Part shown: in pieces, positions 35,401-44,400 of the stretch
How the letters are laid out: each line of letters opens with the position of its first letter
Position numbering within the stretch: position 1 is the stretch's first letter
DNA from: Tomocerus qinae
Lineage: Eukaryota > Arthropoda > Collembola > Entomobryomorpha > Tomoceridae
Length of the DNA stretch: 64,000 nucleotides
NCBI GenBank assembly: GCA_020055645.1
Contig: CM034548.1
Coordinates: 48,476,296-48,540,295 of the forward strand
Direction: 5' to 3'
Notes under the pieces: model-generated
The model's input: the letters and a program-made list of their open reading frames with translations, nothing else
Databases searched by the model: none
What the model was told of the DNA's origin: nothing
Translations under genes and position numbers: made by a program

Positions 35401-38400
35401 TTAACTTACCTACATAAGGAATTACTCCAAATTTCCAACACGTCATTTTGTCACTTTTTGTCAACACAATGAACGTTATGGTGTTCAGAATTCTGTGTAG
35501 GCGATAAATTCTAGTAAAGAATATCATTACATACATAATAGATATATATATATATATCAAGAATATCATATACATTACAAAATGGCGTCTCATTTATTTT
35601 TGTTAAACTACATTCAGTTTTATTACTCATGGTAGAATTAATTAACACCGAGCATCAAAGTGAAGCTAAGTATCTACCTCATTAATAATTGCATTTTTAC
35701 AATTACACAGAAGTTACCATTTATAAAAAATATTCCTTTTTGTTACATACAAGTGTAGAAGAAAATCTGGACTGTCGAGACATTGTATATAGTGAGAGTT
35801 GACGCTGATTATTTATGTTCAGTTTCTCTAACTGAATCTATTTTCAAATGTCTGCAATAGTAGATTTTATTGCTCTAGCGATTGAAGCCTATTTGATAAG
35901 TGTAATAATATTTTGCGTGTAATTTGAAACGACTATTTGCATTGTAACTTTTAACTCAATAACGATAATACCTTGGTCGTTTCACTGTCAAATTGGTGGC
36001 ATTATTAGTTGTACAGACAGATAGAAATAGAAGACCCATACATATTCAATAACATTTTTAAGTATTTATAATAATGATTTGGAATATTCATGCCAAATAA
36101 TTAGTTTCCATTCTCTCAGTAAAATTTGAAACAAAATATCAATTTAAACATATTATTTTAGATGTAAATAAATCTAACGTACAAATATTAGTTTAAGAAA
36201 CCATCAGGGCATTGGCAAAGTATATATTATTATTATGTTACAAGAAATGTGTACAGACCGGACATAATATTTGGATATTTGTGAATGGGGTGTCGAACGC
36301 AGGACGCTATGCCAAACTAGTACTACTAACTGGGGATTGAAAATTATTAGCACTTAAATGAATATGATTCACTAAGGCACTTCCAGACGGGTCGTAAATC
36401 CGGCTGGTTCGGTATGGTAAAAGAATGTCAATTAATGACGATGAGATGTGGTGATTGTTGAGGTTGAGTGACAATTGGTGTCAGGAGAATGGCTGATTAG
36501 ACTAGGCAGGCTTCGGTTAATTCCAGTTCGGCTGGTCAACTTTGCTAGCTAGCTAAAATGCGTGTACTTTATCGAAACTGTGTTTACTAAATAAAGCACT
36601 GATGGAACGGTAGTTATTTACTAACTACTAACTAATTTATTTAATTATAAAAAGATGTGACAAGTGAAGTAGGAACTTGCACGTTGTCACGAGAGAGAAT
36701 TACAAAGATGCTTTCGGGAAGCAAGAATGAGAGTGAATGCTCGTTGAGCGTCTAGAATCCAATATGGAATTGTGAATGACAGGAATAGCTAAGGCACTTC
36801 CAGACGGGTCGTAAATCCGGCTGGTTCGGTATGGTAAAAGAATGTCAATTAATGACGATGAGATGTGGTGATTGTTGAGGTTGAGTGACAATTGGTGTCA
36901 GGAGAATGGCTGATTAGACTAGGCAGGCTTCGGTTAATTCCAGTTCGGCTGGTCAACTTTGCTAGCTAGCTAAAATGCGTGTACTTTATCGAAACTGTGT
37001 TTACTAAATAAAGCACTGATGGAACGGTAGTTATTTACTAACTACTAACTAATTTATTTAATTATAAAAAGATGTGACAAGTGAAGTAGGAACTTGCACG
37101 TTGTCACGAGAGAGAATTACAAAGATGCTTTCGGGAAGCAAGAATGAGAGTGAATGCTCGTTGAGCGTCTAGAATCCAATATGGAATTGTGAATGACAGG
37201 AATAGCTTAGAATAATGCTTAATAATTACAACTTGATTGAGTGGAATTAAAATAGAATAAAAATGCACTTCTGGGTGCGTGGTCTGGAAAAAGGATAAAA
37301 GTTACCACGAGAGGTCTCGTACAATTTGTATTTTTAAAGAATCTAACCTAATTTAAAACAACTTGTTGACAGTCAAATGTGCTTTCGTGTAGGTTTGATT
37401 AATTAAAATTAGGCGAAGGTCGTTAAAAATCAAAATTTAGATTTTTAAAAATACATAGGCATATTCTACGCATTTTGCATATGTCCGGTGTGTACAAATT
37501 TCCTGTAAAATATATTTTATTTTTAACTCAAGACATCATTATTTAAAGCAATATGTTTCGTAATTTCTAGGTATCTGAGTTTGAAAGTTGATGTGATAAT
37601 TAAGTTCTATAATGTAATGTGGTTTTTATTACTAATGCTGCGATGAAAAAGGAAAAGGTGAAAATTTTTCTTAGATACTGCTGAACCATATATGCAGGCG
37701 CCGGCAGATACCAACCGACAAGACTTGAGGTTCGCCTATTCTATTTCAATCTATTTCAGCCGCACAGAAACCGACAGGCTTCGTCAACCTACCACCTACC
37801 CAATATGCGGTATCATTGTACCTTAGCATAGATAACTAAACCTAACCAATGACAGCAGGCTGCAATTCCATTTTAGTAAGAGATATTCATGTCATTACAA
37901 TTTATTCAAATGAGTGACTAACCTGTACACTGCATAATACAACTAAACTAACTCACTGCAGTCATTTTTATTGTCGTTGAATGTCAGCGACAATGCTATA
38001 ATATAGACCGACGTTGTACTAAATAGGTAGTTTATCATTATCGCTAATAATGTAATGGTAAGGTACACTGATATCGCATGTTGGGTTAGGTTGAATAAGT
38101 CTGTCGGGTTCTGTGCGGCTGAAATAACTGCGGACCTTCTAAGCTTTGTCGGATGGTATCTGTTGGCGCCTGTACACATTTATCTAAATAATCATTAGTA
38201 GTGATGATGTAACTATTACACATTCGTTTCCTTCGATGACATTCAATATAGTTTCTAAATTGTTTGAACATAATTTTGATCGAGAAATGAAAGAGACGTC
38301 CATACTGTGAATGATCAGTTCCTGCCACATCCCTTACCAACGAGACAAAAGAATCATTCATGCATCCCACGTCAATAGATTATTATATAGATTCGTATAT

Positions 38401-41400
38401 TCCGCAGGAACTGCCGCACAAAGCCCATTTTAATTGATGCCATTAATTATTATATACTTACTAATTCGTATCGTCAGTCAGCCGCCTCAAAGAGACTCAT
38501 CACCGCCATTACCATTGATGACGGTGTCACAAATACAATGAACATGCGGAGAGGCAAGGGTAAAGCCCATGGAATCCAAAAATAAGAATTTTTTTCCTCA
38601 AAGTAGCAAAATTTTTTGCGCGAGAAGCGCGAATATATTATAATGGTGAACATGCCTACATGAAATTTTAGGCGTCCCCGAAATTCAGTAAACGTGCTTG
38701 TAGAGAAGGTCTTTTCCATTCGAGATGTGTAAACAGCTTAGTATCCTATAACATAATGACAATGAATAGCTAAATGTGGCTGTACGTTGTATTGATGTCT
38801 GATAATATGGAGGTCTCCCTCTTCTTAACCAAATCTGATATAAGAATGAACACTTCTCTATAGCCGGGTTTTAAAATACCACCGTAAAACACACCTCAAC
38901 TTTCTCATCTGTACTCAGATCTTATGAAATTGTTAGAGGTGTTGAGAATCGTATAGTTACATTAGTCAGCTTAACGAAAATGTGTAACTACGAGACCATG
39001 AAGTCAATTATGACATCACTGGACTCGTTTAGTTTTAATGTATTTATGTAATTATTAATTAACTCAGTGCATTATACTTGTTTGAAATTTATATGAGATT
39101 AACTAAAGTTAACAATCGATTGAATATTAAATAAGGACGTCGAGATTGACGTTTTGGCAGCCTTAAATGACACTACTGGAACTCTCATGTCATGTGCGTA
39201 CAAAAACCCGAATTGCCGTGTCGGTTTGATTGTGGGTGAGAATATTTCTCTATCAATCGCAGAAATGATCACTAAGTTATACTTTATCACAGTCAATGTT
39301 TTTAATTTCATTTGTAGTTGCCGTAAGTCAGTTTTCATTCTAATTTCTAATTAAATCAAAAACTATAATTGTTGGTAATTGCATAAATCCAGTTTCCGAT
39401 TTTTGTTTTGTATTTAAATGGCATGTTTTCATGGAAAATAGGGTACTAGCAAGCACGTATCCAGGAATTTGACCTAGGAGGGGCACACCAAAATATATTA
39501 GTAAAATTATGGCATATTCGCCCGAAGCGCGAAATTTTTTTGGATTTTTAACCTTTTTTGACAAAAAAATCGTCTTTTTCTGGAAGCTTAGGGAGGGGGC
39601 GGGCCCCCCGGCCCCCCTCTGGATACGTGCTTGGGTACTATAACGCACTGTAATTGTTTAAAAAGGATTTAAGATAAAAAGTATTTTTTAAAAGTACTGA
39701 AAATGTTTATTACTATTAAAATACTTACTTAATATTCTCTCATTATATTATCCATTAGTTTGTTCTTGGTCTTCATTTTTTAGTGCTTAAACTATTTATA
39801 AATAAAGATATCCCATCAAATGACAATATTGAGTGCTAGGCTGGGTCTCCTATGGTCATGGTTCTATCATGAGTAAAACATAAGGTGAATTCAAATTCCG
39901 TTTGTTATAGCCATGTTATAGCGTTAAGCTCGTTATTTATGTTAAGATAACGAAGTGTTATGGCGTGACGTCACATCTCCTACTCTTTTACACAGTTATA
40001 TTTTAACGCATTATCATAACATTTTAACCACCTAGGAGGGCATGTTTTTTCTATAACAAATTCGTTATATCCTTTGACAGAAGCGCCAAGAAACAAAAGT
40101 CTGTCAAATTGTTAGTTCACTCACTACTCGTATTACTTTTTTGTTTTTTAATGCAAATGATTTGTTGGGCAATTCAAAAACCAAAATGAATTTTGATGGA
40201 CGTAATTTTTACATCAACGACTTACAACAACATATGAGAAACTTGAAAGCCTGAACAAACCAAAATAATTCAGCCATCAAAAGACGTGGAACCAAAAAAG
40301 AAATTCAGTGAAATTGGACATTCAATCCAAAAAAGAGCATCTCGATTTTGAAAGACTGAAATGGAAAGAAGAATTAGAACAGCGAAAAGTAGCCGAAGAT
40401 AGGAAGCATGAATTGGAAAAATTAAAACTTCAAAATGATGCTGAGTTGGCGAAAATGAAATTTTAAATTAGCTCAAGAGTTTGAACTCGAAAAACTTCGT
40501 ATGTAGATGTAAATTAACTAATTATTTTTATTTGTTCACTCATATGTGGTCATCGTCCATTTATCCAATTAAATAAATCTCTTCTTCGCTCTTCCCCAAG
40601 ATTACAATCTTATCTATAACATTGTTCTGCTTCGTCGTCACCGTCCACTTCATCTAGTGGACCAATAGGTCTAGTATCTAGTTCTGGTAGTTGCCCATAG
40701 TATATTAAAAATTCCGTCGTAAAATACTTTTTCAATCAGTTTCTTACGCTCTGATCTTCGTACCATTTTGAGTTTTGCGATAGAAAAAGTTGAAATTACA
40801 ATTTGACTAAATATTAAATTTCGCGGTGCTATATAACACTAAAACTAAAAGGTTTATTTACTCCAGCAGAGGGGTCTTCAAATTTAAACGGTGTTAAACT
40901 GTTAAATGATTAAAGCTTAACAAATAACAAAAGAATTTGAGTTCACCTATAATTTTTATGCTTAAACAACTAATGAATACGAGGATATGTTTATTAGTGA
41001 CGTCGGTTATTGATTTGCCTACCTTACTTGGCTTAGTGGACGGGTCAAATGTTTATTTTACATAGGATGAGAGTAGTTAAGATGTACATGATTTTAAAAG
41101 CTTATTTCCTATTTATTGTCATAATTACTTATCAATGTTGACTAATCTAATCTTGGGTGGTTTCAGTTGGTTAATTTGGTATAATTTAACAAGCACGGCT
41201 ATATATAATAACCCATTATAAAGCTATTTATGATTTATTTAATTTTTAATCTTAGGCAAGGGTTTGATGAAATGTCGTCCATTTATACTTTCCTTATTAT
41301 TTATCGTTCCATTCTGCTGCTCTGGTGTCGTGTTTAGGTATTGGTAGTTACATGCCTGTAATTAAAATTAGTCTACTTGATGCACCTAAATACATTGAAG

Positions 41401-44400
41401 TGAAACTCCTTAGGAGTGAGAGCTTAAATACCAAATTCGCTATTATACTTTCCAAATTTTTAAGTAAACAGACAATAAATATTATATATTCCTATCGTTT
41501 CAAGTCTAGGGAACAATTCTAAATGTTCGAATCCCTGTTATTTTAATCAATCCTGTTGCTTTAATTAACTGCACTATCATACTTGTTATTTTAGTCAATC
41601 CCATTAACTAATCCTCTGTGAATTTAATAAACCGCACTGTTTTAATCTTCTTTGTTGTTTAGTCGACGAGGTTACTTTATTTAAATACCCGCATTATTTT
41701 AATCAAACCCATCATTTTAAACTTTTTATTTTAATCAAACCCATTATTTTAAACTTTTTATTTTAATCAAACCCATTATTTTAAACTTTTTATTTTAATC
41801 AAACCCAATGTTTTATTAACTCCACTATTTTAATTGGCCCAAATATTTTTTTTAGTTTGAGTCAACTTTGATTCTTTTATTTTAGTATTCTATTTTATAT
41901 ACTGTATTTTATTTTTTTTATTCTTATCTGCATTTATATTTTATTATTTTTATTCTTATTTTTATTCTACATTTTATTGCTTTAATTAGTGTTATTAGTT
42001 AAGTTAGTTCTAATCCCTTTACATTTACAAAGCCCTGCAGTCTTAAAAAGTAGGGCTTTACCAAATTTTTGAAATTCACTAACAAATTTTTGAAATGAAA
42101 TATTGAAAAATTAAGATGGTTTAAGTAGGCCGAAGTTTGATAAATATCGGATAAAAACTGTAGGAGGAGATAACGAAAGAAGCGTGACAGACGCAGACGG
42201 GTGCTTTCTCATACTCCTTGCATATTAAAATTCGAATTTCAAAAACTATAAGGAAGTTGTCTTTGTGAAACTCGAAGTTTAAGGAGTTGCTGTGAAGTAC
42301 ATCTATAGAAAAAGTTTGAAAGAAGTCGCATTTTCGTTGCGTTTGAATATACCTTTTCAGGGTTAGGCACTTTTGGTGGGCCAACATAGACAGTCCACGT
42401 ACCTTGTTCATGTTCTGCCCACCAAAAGTGCCTCGGCCGGAAAATGTCTATTACTATGATTTCTGTTACTAATATTATAATGAACTAGTGAACCCAGCTA
42501 AGGGGCGAACCTGGCACTCAAGAGAAATTAAGCAGGCCACCCATCACAGTAATAAAAACAATTCCGGGTCAAATGGTAAAATTCTTAAACCAAAATCATA
42601 ACTGTATTTCGTAGTGTCCAATACAGGGAATAATAAAATACTCTATTTTTAATAAACACCCCAGAATGTTCCCCTTAAAAATCAGAAAAATATGATTCCG
42701 GGATTTTGGAAAACGGATTGTCTTCTTTGGCTAACTATTTCTAATCAATCACCAATAATCATCTTATGTGAATTTGTATTATTGTTCTGATGTTATAATA
42801 ATATGAAACAACTCATTTCGTTTGTTTAGAGGGGGGCATGCGCATTTTGCTTTCGTGCTTTCAAGGAACGTGCGTATATTACGTTTATAGTTGATGGGAG
42901 GAGGCGATGTCCAAAAGATTTACAGCTAGCACTTGCGCTACACTTGGAAAAGGGGGTTTTAGGTTACGTAATATATGCAGGTTTCCTAGGCTCTCCTACC
43001 AAGACATAGATAGTCAGGTATTAGTGCGATTATATTATAGAAAAAGACGTGGCCCAAACCGAAACATTGTAACAAGTCGTAGCCATCGGAGTAAATCTAT
43101 TTAGTATTAAATTAAGAATTGTTTCTAAGGGTAGTTTTATTTCAGTTGTATATTTGCTTTGGTTTTCAGGAGCACATCTTCAGATTGGGCAAAACTTTAA
43201 AATATGTATTACTAACCCTTGTTCTACTCTTCTACTCTTAATGTCCAAAAGTGAGGGAAAAGATGAAAAACTTGTTATTAACTAATATATTTGGCAAAAT
43301 GTAAAGCAGTGCATAAATTAGGCCAATTTTAAGTGTTAAGGCAAGTTTCACTTGGCGTTTATACCATAGAAATGATGAGGTATTGTAAATTGATAATATT
43401 TCTTAAATATTTTGCCTTTTGTTTTTATGTACATTAATAAAACAATCAACCTCCACTCTGGGTCACATGTTTGTTGATGCCTAAGTTGTTTGAAATTCAA
43501 AAGTGGTAGCCTAGTAATTTTTAAGATAGCGACATGAATACAAGGCGACAGAATTATTTCACGCGCATGTCCCACTCCGCGTTTATCCAATAGTACAATT
43601 CTCTATGAGGAAATAAGTAAAATGCATTTTATCGGATGGTATTGATGGTAATGAAACTTACACAGAGCCGTATTCTTGTAATTTAGGATGTGCAAATCAC
43701 TGTTTGCGCCATTCTGAACGACACAACGGGGACCTTAATGTCTTGTGCATGGCTCAATCCAAACTGTCGCATTGGGCTTATTGTTGGTACGTCTTCATCC
43801 ATATCAAAGGACAAAAATTATCATGCATTCACAATTTTGGAGGATTTACTGACTCATCGTCGGTTTTCATGCCTATTAGTCGAGTCTCACAATTAAGTTA
43901 ACAATAAATTAGATCTTCTTTATTTCTCTGCTGTAATTCCATTAGCAGAAATGTTTGACATTTTTATATTGTTTTAATTTTTATCCACAAAAAGAAGTAA
44001 CTTCGTCAACTCTGTAGAGCCCAAAGCCCATAATATAATGATACTTTGTGATGATCATGATGATGCAATGTGATAGATCTCTTTTGTCTTTTTGTTTTGA
44101 TCGTTTTATTTATACAAATTTTCATTTGTGAAATCTCTTCTTCAAAGTCTTCCACGATATAAAATGTTTATTTGTTTCTTAATTCTGACATTTAACTGCT
44201 GCCATCAAGAAACAATTTATTGTTAACTTAAATTCTTTTAGTTTCCGTTATTTGATTTGATTTTGGAGCAAGTAGTTAAAATCGTTTTTCAGATTGTGTG
44301 CTATGTTCGCCAGTATTGTACGTAGTTGTAGTCCGTGCCGTGGTTAGTCTAGTTAGTGTTGTTATTAGTAGACAGCAGGAATATTAAAATTAGCATTTAT

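Noticed and set aside
36280..36340. tRNA-like B box (GTTCGACACCC on the minus strand)
   Set aside because: No A box at proper spacing and no cloverleaf arms, so neither a tRNA nor a clear SINE.
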